Below are positions 26,644 through 36,683 of a stretch of DNA of 64,000 bases, one piece after another; position 1 is the stretch's first letter, and every line of letters begins with the position of its first letter. Origin of the DNA: Pectobacterium polonicum (GTDB lineage Bacteria; Pseudomonadota; Gammaproteobacteria; Enterobacterales; Enterobacteriaceae); contig NZ_RJTN01000002.1 of NCBI RefSeq assembly GCF_005497185.1, positions 124,001-188,000 of the forward strand. Direction: 5' to 3'. The notes below the pieces were generated by a model. It saw nothing but the letters and a program-made list of their open reading frames with translations, did no database searches and was not told the origin of the DNA. Made by a program: the position numbers and the translations under genes.

Positions 26644-29319
26644 TTAATGTGTGGCTTTCTTGCCGGTTTTTGCAGTTTTTGCTACAGGTTCAACTTCTTC
26701 CGTTTTTATCTCTTCAGAGAACTTACGACCATAGTAAGTATCCAGCAGAATCTGTTTCAATTCGGAAATCAACGGATAGCGCGGGTTAGCGCCAGTACAC
26801 TGATCGTCAAACGCATCTTCTGACAGCTTATCGACCTTGGCCAGGAAATCGGCTTCCTGTACGCCAGCTTCACGGATGGACGTCGGGATTCCCAGTTCAG
26901 TCTTCATTTCTTCCAGCCAGTTCAGCAATTTCTCGATTTTCTGCGCGGTGCGATCGCCAGGTGCAGTCAGGCGCAGATGATCGGCGATTTCGGCGTAACG
27001 ACGGCGTGCTTGCGGACGGTCATACTGACTGAATGTCGTCTGTTTGGTCGGGTTGTCATTCGCGTTATAGCGAATCACGTTAGAGATCAGTAGGGCGTTA
27101 GCCAGACCGTGTGGAATATGGAACTCAGAACCAAGCTTATGCGCCATTGAGTGACAGACGCCGAGGAAGGCGTTGGCAAACGCGATACCGGCAATCGTCG
27201 CGGCGTTGTGCACGCGCTCACGGGCAACCGGGTTTTTCGCGCCGTCACGGTAGCTGTCTGGCAGGTTCTCTTTCAGAAGTTTCAGCGCTTGTAACGCCTG
27301 TCCGTCTGAATATTCGTTTGCCAGCACGGAAACATAGGCTTCCAGTGAGTGCGTCACGGCATCGAGCCCGCCAAACGCACACAGCGATTTCGGCATATTC
27401 ATTACCAGGTTTGCGTCAACAATCGCCATGTCTGGCGTCAAGGCATAATCTGCTAACGGGTACTTCTGTCCGGTTGCATCGTCGGTTACCACGGCAAACG
27501 GCGTAACTTCGGAACCCGTGCCGGATGTGGTGGTTATTGCCACCATTTTGGCTTTAACACCCATTTTCGGGAACTTGTAGATACGTTTACGGATATCCAT
27601 AAAGCGCAGTGCCAGCTCTTCAAAGTGTGTCGTAGGGTGCTCATACATTACCCACATGATCTTGGCGGCATCCATTGGCGAACCGCCACCCAGCGCGATA
27701 ATGACATCCGGCTTGAAGGAGTGCATTTGTTCCGCACCTTTACGCACGATGCTCAGTGTCGGATCGGCTTCAACCTCAAAGAAAACTTCGGTTTCCAGTC
27801 CGTGGTGTTTCAGTACAGAAGTTACCTGATCGACATAACCATTGTTGAACAGGAAACGGTCGGTCACGATAAATGCACGTTTTGCACCATCGGAGGCGAC
27901 TTCTTCAAGTGCGATTGGCAGTGAGCCGCGGCGGAAATAAATAGATTTTGGAAGTTTATGCCACAACATATTCTCTGCTCGCTTGGCTACCGTTTTCTTG
28001 TTGATCAAATGCTTCGGACCGACGTTTTCGGAGATGGAGTTTCCGCCCCAAGAGCCACAGCCCAGCGTCAGAGACGGAGCGAGTTTGAAGTTGTAGAGAT
28101 CGCCGATACCGCCCTGAGACGCCGGCGTGTTAATCAAGATACGCGCCGTTTTCATCATATTACCGAAATGATTCACGCGTTCTGGCTGATTGTCCTGATC
28201 GGTATACAGGCAAGATGTGTGACCGATGCCACCCATTGCGACCAGTTTTTCCGCTTTAATGACGGCGTCGTTGAAGTCTTTCGCACGGTACATCGCCAGC
28301 GTTGGCGACAGTTTTTCATGGGCAAACGGTTCAGATTCATCAACGGCCGTCACTTCACCGATCAGCACTTTGGTGTTAGCAGGGACGGTGATACCCGCCA
28401 TCTCTGCGATTTTCGGCGCAGGTTGGCCCACAATATCGGCATTCAGTGAACCGTTTTTCAGCAGAATACCTTGTACAGCATGGAGTTCTTTGCCTTTCAG
28501 CATGTAGCCGCCGTGGGTAGCAAAACGTTCACGCACGGCATCATAGACGCTGTCTACCACGATGACTGACTGCTCTGACGCACAAATGACGCCGTTATCG
28601 AAGGTTTTCGACATCAGAATAGAGGCGACGGCCCGCTTGATATCCGCGGTTTCGTCAACGACAACGGGGGTGTTACCGGCACCTACGCCGATTGCTGGTT
28701 TACCGGAGCTGTATGCGGCTTTCACCATGCCCGGGCCGCCAGTCGCCAGAATCAGGTTGATATCGGGGTGGTGCATAAGCTGGTTGGACAGCTCGACAGA
28801 AGGCTGATCGATCCAGCCGATGATATCTTTCGGAGCACCTGCGGCAATTGCTGCTTGCAGAACGATGTCTGCGGCTTTGTTGGTTGCGTTTTTTGCGCGT
28901 GGATGAGGAGAGAAGATAATCCCGTTACGGGTCTTCAGGCTGATCAACGCTTTAAATATTGCGGTAGAAGTGGGGTTGGTGGTGGGAACAATACCGCAAA
29001 TCAGGCCGATAGGCTCTGCAATGGTAATCGTACCGAAAGTGTCGTCAGTAGAGAGGACGCCGCAGGTTTTTTCATCCTGATAGGCGTTATAAATGTACTC
29101 GGATGCGAAATGGTTTTTGATGACTTTATCTTCCACAATCCCCATGCCCGATTCGGCAACTGCCATTTTTGCCAGCGGGATACGGGCATCCGATGCAGCG
29201 AGTGCGGCAGCGCGGAAGATCTTGTCGACTTGTTCCTGAGTGTAAGTGGCAAATTCCTGCTGTGCCTTTCTTACTCTTTCGACCAATGCGTTAAGTTCAG
29301 CAACGTTGGTTACGGCCAT
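26644..29319 (-). CDS. adhE: Bifunctional acetaldehyde-CoA / alcohol dehydrogenase
   Basis: 891 residues. The N-terminal CoA-acylating aldehyde dehydrogenase has Cys246 in NGVICASEQ; a linker leads to the C-terminal iron-dependent alcohol dehydrogenase with the metal-site segment CHSMAHKLGSEFHIPHG. It reduces acetyl-CoA to ethanol in fermentation, forming spirosomes. The C-terminal tail is Lys-rich (TAKTGKKATH). An AGGAG-type Shine-Dalgarno precedes the start (GAGAGCATT). In E. coli adhE is followed by ychE towards opp; here that interval has no gene. Confidence 0.97.
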   Translation of the reverse strand: MAVTNVAELNALVERVRKAQQEFATYTQEQVDKIFRAAALAASDARIPLAKMAVAESGMGIVEDKVIKNHFASEYIYNAYQDEKTCGVLSTDDTFGTITIAEPIGLICGIVPTTNPTSTAIFKALISLKTRNGIIFSPHPRAKNATNKAADIVLQAAIAAGAPKDIIGWIDQPSVELSNQLMHHPDINLILATGGPGMVKAAYSSGKPAIGVGAGNTPVVVDETADIKRAVASILMSKTFDNGVICASEQSVIVVDSVYDAVRERFATHGGYMLKGKELHAVQGILLKNGSLNADIVGQPAPKIAEMAGITVPANTKVLIGEVTAVDESEPFAHEKLSPTLAMYRAKDFNDAVIKAEKLVAMGGIGHTSCLYTDQDNQPERVNHFGNMMKTARILINTPASQGGIGDLYNFKLAPSLTLGCGSWGGNSISENVGPKHLINKKTVAKRAENMLWHKLPKSIYFRRGSLPIALEEVASDGAKRAFIVTDRFLFNNGYVDQVTSVLKHHGLETEVFFEVEADPTLSIVRKGAEQMHSFKPDVIIALGGGSPMDAAKIMWVMYEHPTTHFEELALRFMDIRKRIYKFPKMGVKAKMVAITTTSGTGSEVTPFAVVTDDATGQKYPLADYALTPDMAIVDANLVMNMPKSLCAFGGLDAVTHSLEAYVSVLANEYSDGQALQALKLLKENLPDSYRDGAKNPVARERVHNAATIAGIAFANAFLGVCHSMAHKLGSEFHIPHGLANALLISNVIRYNANDNPTKQTTFSQYDRPQARRRYAEIADHLRLTAPGDRTAQKIEKLLNWLEEMKTELGIPTSIREAGVQEADFLAKVDKLSEDAFDDQCTGANPRYPLISELKQILLDTYYGRKFSEEIKTEEVEPVAKTAKTGKKATH

Positions 29320-30314
29320 AATGCTCTCCTGATAAATGTTAAACTCTTTCAGTCAATTGTTCGCCGAATAGAACAGTATAGATAAACGAGAAGGAGGCGT
29401 TTCCGTTACCTGGTTATTCTTTCCTGCCTATTTTGCATCAATTGACTCAAAGAGCTTGTTAGCTACTGTTGTGGCGCGATCGCCGCTTTTTAAAATACTG
29501 TAACCGTCGATAACGTGAATTTTTGAAATATTGTTTTGAAAATGCGTAAAAATTAAGATTATTTGCGCATTCATCACGGCATAAGATGAGCATACCTATT
29601 TATGGGTGCATTTTTTGTGATCAATATCGTAATTTCTTTAAGCTGACACCATTCAGCATAATGGTATTGATAATGACTATCATTAATAAAGAAGAGGCAG
29701 AGATTTCCCTACCTAAAATGGAGTGGCTGGGGGGCGTTAGCGTCAATGCGGGGTACTACCCATTCGTATAAAACATGTTCGTATAAATAGCGCTTATATC
29801 TTAATCGAATGCGTTATTTTTGCATGCTGCCTATAGCAGCGGAAGGGAGTGACAGTGGCGAGCTACGGTAGTAATGAAATTGTTAAAATAATAACATTTT
29901 GGTCAGATAATGACGCGGACAGGTAAGCACTCATCATCATTTTTGTGCTGTGAAAATGATGAAATCCACTACGATGTTTTTTTGCTCAAAATCTATAAAT
30001 TGCTGAATATTTAAAAATTACTTGAAGTAAAGCATAAAAAACATTGATTATCATGGGGTTAATTATTGTATCACCGTGTTGTAATGAAAATTATATCGGG
30101 CTGTGGTGAAGAAAATTAAGCAACATCAATGTAAAAATATTGGCGAATGTGTCTGCTTTTGATAGCTTCGAGTGTCGACCTGTTATTCGTTATATACTCA
30201 TAAAATAATCTTATGATTTATTTGGATAATGGGCGATCTTTTCTGCTCTATGTGATGGCGATCTTTAGGCATAGAGTCCGGTATGGCGTTGTATCAAGAC
30301 AGGGGCGTTATAAA
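29320..30314. other. Long gene-free region between adhE and oppA
   Basis: 995 AT-rich bases between two divergently transcribed loci. It should hold the adhE promoter and leader and the opp promoter. A perfect 10-bp stem with a 9-base loop lies at 29934-29962 (TCATCATTTT / AAAATGATGA). A 61-codon frame at 29586-29771 has no family resemblance or Shine-Dalgarno and is not called. ychE (marC family), present here in E. coli, is absent. Confidence 0.6.
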
Positions 30315-31952
30315 GTGAAAACTCGCAAAACAAAACGATACTTTGTTACCAGTATGATTGCCGCAGCAGTGATGGCGTCATGCGTGAATGTTCAGGCTGC
30401 TAATGTACCCGCCGGTGTTGAATTGGCGAAAGAACAGGTTCTGGTGAGGAACAACGGTGCTGAAGTGTCATCGCTGGACCCTCACAAAATAGAAGGCGTA
30501 CCGGAATCCAACGTTGCGCGCGATCTCTATGAAGGGTTGGTGATTTCCGACCCGGACGGACACCCGATTCCTGGTGTGGCTGAGCGCTGGGAAAGCAGCG
30601 ATTTTAAAGTCTGGACGTTCCATTTACGTAAAAATGCCAAGTGGTCAAATGGCGACCCCATTACCGCCCAGGATTTTGTTTATAGCTGGCAGCGTCTGGC
30701 CGATCCAAAAACGGTATCCCCTTACGCCAGCTATTTGCAATATGGCCATCTGTTGAATATTGATGACATTATTGCCAGTAAAAAATCGCCTGATACGCTG
30801 GGTGTAAAAGCACTCGACGAGCATACGCTGGAAGTGACGTTAAGTGAGCCGATTCCTTACTTCTATAAATTACTGAATCACTCCTCCTTGTCTCCGGTGA
30901 ATAAAACGGTGGTGGAGAAATTTGGTGATAAATGGACTCAGCCGGAAAATTGGGTGGGGAATGGTGCTTATCGTCTTAAGTCCTGGGTCGTAAATGAGCG
31001 GTTGGTGCTGGAGCGTAATACCCAATATTGGGATAACGCCAAAACCGTGATTAATCAGGTCACCTATCTGCCGATTGCCTCTGAAGTGACGGATGTTAAC
31101 CGTTACCGCGCGGGTGAAATTGATGTCACCAATAATAAATTACCGATCGAACTATTCCAGAAGCTAAAAAAAGAAATCCCACAAGAAGTTAACATCAATC
31201 CCTATCTCTGCACGTATTATTACGAAATCAATAACCAGAAACCGCCATTTAATGATGTACGGGTACGTACGGCGCTGCGCATGGGGCTCGATCAAGACAT
31301 ATTGACCAATAAAGTTAAAAATCAGGGCGACATTCCTGCCTATGGCTATATCCCTCCTTTTACCGACGGACTGAAAGCACATACCCCAGAATGGTTTACC
31401 TGGCCACAGGCGAAACGTAATGAAGAAGCGAAAAAGCTGTTGGCGGAAGCGGGTTATACCGCAGAGAAACCGCTGACGTTTAATTTGCTCTATAACTCGT
31501 CAGATTTACATAAAAAGCTGGCCATTGCGGCAGCCTCGGTCTGGAAACAGAATCTGGGCGTTAACGCGAAGCTGGAGAATCAGGAGTGGAAAACCTATCT
31601 CAGCACGCGTCATCAAGGGGATTATGATGTTGCTCGTGCTGGATGGTGTGCAGACTATAACGAGCCCACCTCGTTCTTGAATAGCATGTTGTCAGACAGC
31701 AGCAACAATACGGCGCATTATAAAAGCGCGGTGTTCGACAAGCTGATGGTGCAGGCTGTTCAGGCAAAAACGGATGAGGAACGTGCGCAGATTTACCAGC
31801 AGGCGGAATCTCAGCTAGATGAAGATGCGGCGATCGTGCCAGTCTATTACTACGCCAATTCCCGACTGGTCAAACCTTATGTCGGTGGTATTACCGGTAA
31901 AGACCCGTTGGATAACATTCGGGTGAAAGATCTCTATATCATTAAGCATTAA
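30315..31952 (+). CDS. oppA: Oligopeptide-binding protein OppA, first tandem copy
   Basis: 545 residues, periplasmic binding protein of the oligopeptide ABC importer. A GTG start at 30315 behind AGGGG gives a normal signal peptide (MKTRKTKRYFV...CVNVQA, cleaved near residue 28). It also makes the protein exactly as long as the second copy; a longer upstream frame is rejected. SBP family 5 signature RNNGAEVSSLDPHKIEG near the mature N-terminus. Highly similar to the next gene over its whole length, but with differences such as NNKLPIELF for YNQLPIELF. No lipobox alignment: E. coli OppA is soluble. Confidence 0.93.
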   Translation: MKTRKTKRYFVTSMIAAAVMASCVNVQAANVPAGVELAKEQVLVRNNGAEVSSLDPHKIEGVPESNVARDLYEGLVISDPDGHPIPGVAERWESSDFKVWTFHLRKNAKWSNGDPITAQDFVYSWQRLADPKTVSPYASYLQYGHLLNIDDIIASKKSPDTLGVKALDEHTLEVTLSEPIPYFYKLLNHSSLSPVNKTVVEKFGDKWTQPENWVGNGAYRLKSWVVNERLVLERNTQYWDNAKTVINQVTYLPIASEVTDVNRYRAGEIDVTNNKLPIELFQKLKKEIPQEVNINPYLCTYYYEINNQKPPFNDVRVRTALRMGLDQDILTNKVKNQGDIPAYGYIPPFTDGLKAHTPEWFTWPQAKRNEEAKKLLAEAGYTAEKPLTFNLLYNSSDLHKKLAIAAASVWKQNLGVNAKLENQEWKTYLSTRHQGDYDVARAGWCADYNEPTSFLNSMLSDSSNNTAHYKSAVFDKLMVQAVQAKTDEERAQIYQQAESQLDEDAAIVPVYYYANSRLVKPYVGGITGKDPLDNIRVKDLYIIKH

Positions 31953-32024
31953 TCCGCTGCTGTTTACGGTTTGATGCAAATGAATTGAGCGAGCAGCGAT
32001 TAATTTGGTGTTTACTCTATGCTT

Positions 32025-32051
32025 ACCCATTCCTACTATGTGGGAATGGGT
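32025..32051 (+). terminator. Stem-loop between the two oppA genes
   Basis: ACCCATTCC, loop TACTATGTG, GGAATGGGT: perfect 9-bp stem 72 bases after the first oppA stop, no clear T-run. Could end the oppA1 message or stabilise its 3' end so that the binding protein is made in excess. Confidence 0.5.
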
Positions 32052-32143
32052 GTGGGGTGAATCGATTAATCGTTTTTCTCACAGGGCGCTAACTCAGGAA
32101 CCGTGCAGGTATCACTAACACGGAAACATTACAGGAGAAAATA

Positions 32144-33781
32144 ATGACACACATCACAACTAAAAAAAGAATAGCGGCCGCTATTATTGCGGCATTGAGT
32201 AGTACGATGGCTGTTTCTGCCTTTGCCGCGACCGTTCCCGCAGGCGTTCAGTTAGCAGAAAAACAGGAGTTGGTTCGTAACAACGGTGCGGAAGTATCCT
32301 CCCTCGATCCGCATAAAATCGAAGGCGTACCCGAATCTAACGTGTCGCGCGATCTGCTGGAAGGGCTGGTCATTTCTGATGTTAACGGCAAAACCAGCCC
32401 TGGCGTAGCGGAAAGCTGGGATAACAAAGAGTTTAAAGTGTGGACATTCCACCTGCGCAAAGATGCCAAATGGTCAAATGGTGAGCCGGTTACCGCGCAA
32501 GACTTCGTCTACAGCTGGCAGCGCCTAGCCGATCCCAAGACGGCATCGCCTTACGCCAGCTACCTGCAATATGGTCATCTGCTGAATATCGATGACATCA
32601 TCGCCGGCAAAAAATCTCCAGATACGCTGGGTGTGAAAGCGGTCGACGATCATACGTTGGAGGTCACGCTTTCCGAAGCCGTCCCTTACTTCTATAAGCT
32701 GCCTGTTTACGCGGCCATGTCGCCTGTCAATAAAGCGGCGCTTGAGAAATTTGGAGATAAGTGGACGCAGCCACAAAACTGGGTCGGTAATGGCGCCTAC
32801 AAGCTGAAAAGTTGGGTTGTGAACGAAAAATTGGTACTGGAGCGTAACCCGCAATACTGGGATAACGCGCATACTGTGATTAATCAGGTGACTTACCTGC
32901 CTATTTCTTCGGAAGTGACTGACGTGAACCGCTACCGCAGCGGTGAAATTGATATGACATACAATCAGTTGCCGATTGAACTCTTTCAAAAGTTAAAGAA
33001 AGAGATCCCCGATGAAGTGAAGGTTAACCCATACCTGTGCACTTATTATTACGAAATTAATAACCAAAAGCCGCCGTTTAACGACGTTCGGGTGCGTAAT
33101 GCGCTGCGCATGGGCATAAGTCAGGATATTCTGACCAATAAAGTGAAAAATCAGGGTGATATTCCAGCCTATGGTTTTGTACCGCCGTATATTGATGGTT
33201 TCAACGCTCAGACCCCTGAGTGGTTCACCTGGCCACAAGAAAAGCGTAACGCAGAAGCGAAGAAACTGCTGGCAGAAGCCGGTTATACCGCAGACAAACC
33301 GTTAACGCTGAGCCTGCTGTACAACACATCCGATTTGCATAAGAAAATGGCTATCGCTGCGGCCTCTATCTGGAAACAGAATATCGGCGTAGACGTTAAG
33401 CTGGAAAATCAGGAATGGAAAACCTATCTGAGCAGTCGCCATCAAGGTAACTACGATCTCGCCCGTGGTGGATGGTGTGCGGACTACAACGAACCGTCAA
33501 CGTTCCTCAACAGCATGCTGTCAGATAGCAGCAGTAACACCTCGCACTATAAGAGCAAAGAGTTTGATGCACTGGTTGCGAAGTCCTTGCAGGTGAAAAC
33601 CGATGAGGAACGTGCAGACGTTTACCAGCAGGCTGAAGCTCTGCTGAATAAAGACGCGGTTACCATACCCGTCTATTACTATGCGAATACCCGTTTGGTG
33701 AAGACGTATGTTGGGGGCTTAACAGGCAAAGATCCCCAGGATAATGTCTACGTGAAAGATCTTTATATCATCAAGCACTAA
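32144..33781 (+). CDS. oppA: Oligopeptide-binding protein OppA, second tandem copy
   Basis: 545 residues, signal peptide cleaved after AFA near residue 28, then ATVPAGVQLAEKQELVRNNGA. Paralogue of 30315-31952. AGGAG Shine-Dalgarno. A CA-rich stretch covers the start codon region (ATGACACACATCACAACT), the type of sequence targeted by the GcvB sRNA in E. coli oppA; this is inference. It is followed at 54 bases by oppB, so it is probably the main receptor of the operon. Confidence 0.95.
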   Translation: MTHITTKKRIAAAIIAALSSTMAVSAFAATVPAGVQLAEKQELVRNNGAEVSSLDPHKIEGVPESNVSRDLLEGLVISDVNGKTSPGVAESWDNKEFKVWTFHLRKDAKWSNGEPVTAQDFVYSWQRLADPKTASPYASYLQYGHLLNIDDIIAGKKSPDTLGVKAVDDHTLEVTLSEAVPYFYKLPVYAAMSPVNKAALEKFGDKWTQPQNWVGNGAYKLKSWVVNEKLVLERNPQYWDNAHTVINQVTYLPISSEVTDVNRYRSGEIDMTYNQLPIELFQKLKKEIPDEVKVNPYLCTYYYEINNQKPPFNDVRVRNALRMGISQDILTNKVKNQGDIPAYGFVPPYIDGFNAQTPEWFTWPQEKRNAEAKKLLAEAGYTADKPLTLSLLYNTSDLHKKMAIAAASIWKQNIGVDVKLENQEWKTYLSSRHQGNYDLARGGWCADYNEPSTFLNSMLSDSSSNTSHYKSKEFDALVAKSLQVKTDEERADVYQQAEALLNKDAVTIPVYYYANTRLVKTYVGGLTGKDPQDNVYVKDLYIIKH

Positions 33782-33835
33782 TAATAATGGCTGGCGGCAC
33801 GCAACGATGTCGCCAGCCTTTTATAGGTACGAGCA

Positions 33836-34756
33836 ATGTTAAAATTTATCCTTCGCCGCTGTTTAGAGGCGATCCCAACACTATTTATCCTGATCACCAT
33901 CTCATTCTTCATGATGCGATTGGCACCTGGCAGCCCTTTTACCGGTGAGCGTAATTTACCACCGGAAGTGATGGCGAATATTGAGGCCAAATATCATCTG
34001 AACGATCCCATACTGACGCAGTACGGTAACTATTTACTGCAATTGGTGCAGGGTGATTTTGGTCCTTCTTTTAAATACAAAGATTATTCCGTGAACGATC
34101 TGGTCGCGACGTCTTTCCCGGTTTCTGCAAAATTAGGGTTCGCCGCATTCATTCTTGCCATTGTTTTTGGTGTGAGTGCGGGTGTGATCGCTGCACTGAA
34201 TCAAAATACGAAATGGGACTATACCGTGATGGGCTTTGCCATGACGGGGGTGGTTATTCCCAGCTTTGTCGTCGCACCGCTGCTGGTGCTGATTTTCGCT
34301 ATTACGCTACGTTGGTTGCCTGGCGGTGGCTGGAACGGCGGGGCACCGAAATACATCATTTTACCGATGGTGGCGCTGTCTTTGTCTTATATCGCTAGCA
34401 TCGCGCGTATCACCCGAGGTTCGATGATCGAGGTCTTACACTCTAACTTTATCCGCACGGCACGCGCCAAGGGGCTGCCGATGCGTCGTATTGTCCTGCG
34501 CCATGCGTTAAAGCCCGCATTACTGCCGGTACTTTCCTATATGGGGCCAGCGTTTGTTGGGATTATTACTGGCTCAATGGTGATCGAAACCATCTTTGGC
34601 TTACCCGGTATCGGGCAACTGTTTGTGAATGGTGCGCTGAACCGCGATTACTCACTGGTATTGAGCCTGACGATTTTAGTCGGCGGCTTAACCATTTTAT
34701 TTAATGCGATCATTGACGTGCTCTACGCTGTTATCGATCCGAAAATTCGCTATTAA
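33836..34756 (+). CDS. oppB: Oligopeptide permease OppB
   Basis: 306 residues, six transmembrane segments, inner membrane. Starts MLKFILRRCLEAIPTLFILI; carries the permease EAA-type loop RAKGLPMRRIVLRHALKPA that contacts the ATPases. Forms the channel with OppC. Gap to oppC 11 bases. Confidence 0.96.
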   Translation: MLKFILRRCLEAIPTLFILITISFFMMRLAPGSPFTGERNLPPEVMANIEAKYHLNDPILTQYGNYLLQLVQGDFGPSFKYKDYSVNDLVATSFPVSAKLGFAAFILAIVFGVSAGVIAALNQNTKWDYTVMGFAMTGVVIPSFVVAPLLVLIFAITLRWLPGGGWNGGAPKYIILPMVALSLSYIASIARITRGSMIEVLHSNFIRTARAKGLPMRRIVLRHALKPALLPVLSYMGPAFVGIITGSMVIETIFGLPGIGQLFVNGALNRDYSLVLSLTILVGGLTILFNAIIDVLYAVIDPKIRY

Positions 34757-34767
34757 TTGGGGGCGCT

Positions 34768-35676
34768 ATGTTTTGGAATCGAAAAAACGTTGAAGCGTTA
34801 GAGAACTTCACCGAGCAGTCTGAGATTGAAGGGCGCAGCCTGTGGCAAGATGCGCGCCTGCGTTTTATCCATAATCGCGCGGCGCTGGCTAGTCTGTTTG
34901 TTCTGGCTGTGATTACCCTTTTCGTGGTGTTTGCGCCGATGCTGTCTGCATTTGACTACGCTGATACAGATTGGGGAATGATGTCAGCCGCACCGGATAT
35001 GACGTCTGGACACTATTTCGGCACGGATTCTTCAGGCCGCGATCTGCTGGTCCGCGTTGCCATCGGTGGCCGCGTTTCGCTGATGGTCGGCGTGGCTGCC
35101 GCGCTGGTCGCTGTGATCGTCGGGACGCTGTATGGTGCGATGTCCGGTTATCTGGGGGGGAAAGTGGACTCGGTGATGATGCGTCTGCTTGAGATCCTCA
35201 ACTCATTCCCATTCATGTTCTTCGTTATTCTGCTGGTCACGTTCTTTGGGCAGAACATGCTGCTAATTTTCGTGGCTATCGGTATGGTGTCCTGGCTGGA
35301 CATGGCGCGTATCGTGCGCGGCCAGACGCTGAGTCTGAAACGTAAAGAGTTCATTGAAGCGGCAATGGTTTCTGGCGTCTCCACGCGCGGCATCGTTTTA
35401 CGTCACATTGTTCCTAATGTGCTCGGTGTGGTGGTGGTTTACGCCTCTCTGCTCGTACCAAGCATGATTCTGTTCGAATCCTTCCTGAGCTTCCTCGGTC
35501 TGGGAACGCAAGAGCCGTTAAGCAGTTGGGGTGCCTTGCTGAATGATGGTGCGAACTCAATGGAAGTGTCGCCGTGGTTACTGTTCTATCCGGCGGCGTT
35601 TCTGGTTGTCACGCTGTTTTGTTTTAACTTTATCGGCGATGGCCTGCGTGATGCCCTCGACCCGAAAGATCGCTGA
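34768..35676 (+). CDS. oppC: Oligopeptide permease OppC
   Basis: 302 residues, six transmembrane segments with a cytoplasmic N-terminal tail (about 1-35). EAA loop EAAMVSGVSTRGIVLRHIVPN. The FGTDSSGRDLLVR motif before the second membrane segment is typical of the OppC/DppC family. Partner of OppB; oppD starts 11 bases later. Confidence 0.96.
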   Translation: MFWNRKNVEALENFTEQSEIEGRSLWQDARLRFIHNRAALASLFVLAVITLFVVFAPMLSAFDYADTDWGMMSAAPDMTSGHYFGTDSSGRDLLVRVAIGGRVSLMVGVAAALVAVIVGTLYGAMSGYLGGKVDSVMMRLLEILNSFPFMFFVILLVTFFGQNMLLIFVAIGMVSWLDMARIVRGQTLSLKRKEFIEAAMVSGVSTRGIVLRHIVPNVLGVVVVYASLLVPSMILFESFLSFLGLGTQEPLSSWGALLNDGANSMEVSPWLLFYPAAFLVVTLFCFNFIGDGLRDALDPKDR

Positions 35677-35687
35677 GGAGCATCAAC

Positions 35688-36683
35688 ATGAGCAAAATTG
35701 AGTTAACGGGTGCGCACGACGCGCTGCTACATGTTCAGGATCTGCGGGTAACGTTCAAGACGCAAGATGGGGACGTGACGGCGGTTAACGACTTGAATTT
35801 CACGCTCAATGCCGGTGAAACACTGGGGATTGTCGGTGAATCAGGTTCGGGTAAATCGCAGACGGCATTTGCGCTGATGGGATTGCTGGCTCGCAATGGT
35901 CGCATTGGTGGTTCGGCGCGTTTTCGTGGCAAAGAGATTCTCAATTTACCTGAAAACCAGCTGAATAAACTGCGTGCTGAAGAAATCAGTATGATTTTCC
36001 AGGACCCGATGACGTCACTGAACCCTTACATGCGCGTCGGTGAACAACTGATGGAAGTGTTGATGTTGCACAAACGCCTGAGCAAAAGTGAAGCGTTTGA
36101 AGAGTCGGTCAAAATGCTGGATGCGGTCAAAATGCCGGAAGCGCGTAAGCGGATGAAAATGTATCCGCATGAGTTTTCCGGTGGGATGCGTCAACGCGTA
36201 ATGATCGCGATGGCACTGCTGTGTCGTCCGAAATTGTTGATTGCCGATGAACCGACAACGGCATTGGATGTGACGGTTCAGGCGCAGATAATGACGTTGT
36301 TGAACGAGCTGAAGCGTGAATTTAATACTGCCATCATCATGATCACCCATGACCTGGGTGTCGTCGCGGGCATTTGTGACAAAGTGCTGGTCATGTACGC
36401 GGGACGCACCATGGAATATGGTGTCGCACGCGATGTCTTTTATCATCCGAGCCATCCGTATTCCGTCGGCCTGCTCAACGCCGTGCCGCGCCTGGATGCG
36501 GAAGATGAGGTGCTGGCGACCATTCCAGGTAATCCGCCTAACTTATTACGTTTGCCGAAAGGGTGTCCGTTCCAGCCACGCTGCCCGTATTCAATGGATG
36601 TCTGCCACAGTGCACCTGCACTGGAATCTTTTGGTGATGGCCGCTTGCGCGCCTGCTTTAGAGCGATTGAGGAGGTGGTATGA
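35688..36683 (+). CDS. oppD: Oligopeptide ABC transporter ATPase OppD
   Basis: 331 residues. Walker A GESGSGKSQ, signature FSGGMRQRV, Walker B LLIADEPTTALDV, H-loop ITHDL, and the C-terminal Cys-rich oligopeptide-transporter extension CPFQPRCPYSMDVC that binds an Fe-S cluster in relatives. Energises import with OppF. Its stop overlaps the oppF start by four bases (ATGA). Confidence 0.96.
   Translation: MSKIELTGAHDALLHVQDLRVTFKTQDGDVTAVNDLNFTLNAGETLGIVGESGSGKSQTAFALMGLLARNGRIGGSARFRGKEILNLPENQLNKLRAEEISMIFQDPMTSLNPYMRVGEQLMEVLMLHKRLSKSEAFEESVKMLDAVKMPEARKRMKMYPHEFSGGMRQRVMIAMALLCRPKLLIADEPTTALDVTVQAQIMTLLNELKREFNTAIIMITHDLGVVAGICDKVLVMYAGRTMEYGVARDVFYHPSHPYSVGLLNAVPRLDAEDEVLATIPGNPPNLLRLPKGCPFQPRCPYSMDVCHSAPALESFGDGRLRACFRAIEEVV

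Noticed and set aside
28768-29385. 205-codon plus-strand frame
   Set aside because: Antisense to the adhE 5' part; no independent support.
29586-29771. 61-codon frame in the adhE-oppA interval
   Set aside because: No Shine-Dalgarno, no recognisable family, AT-rich non-coding background.
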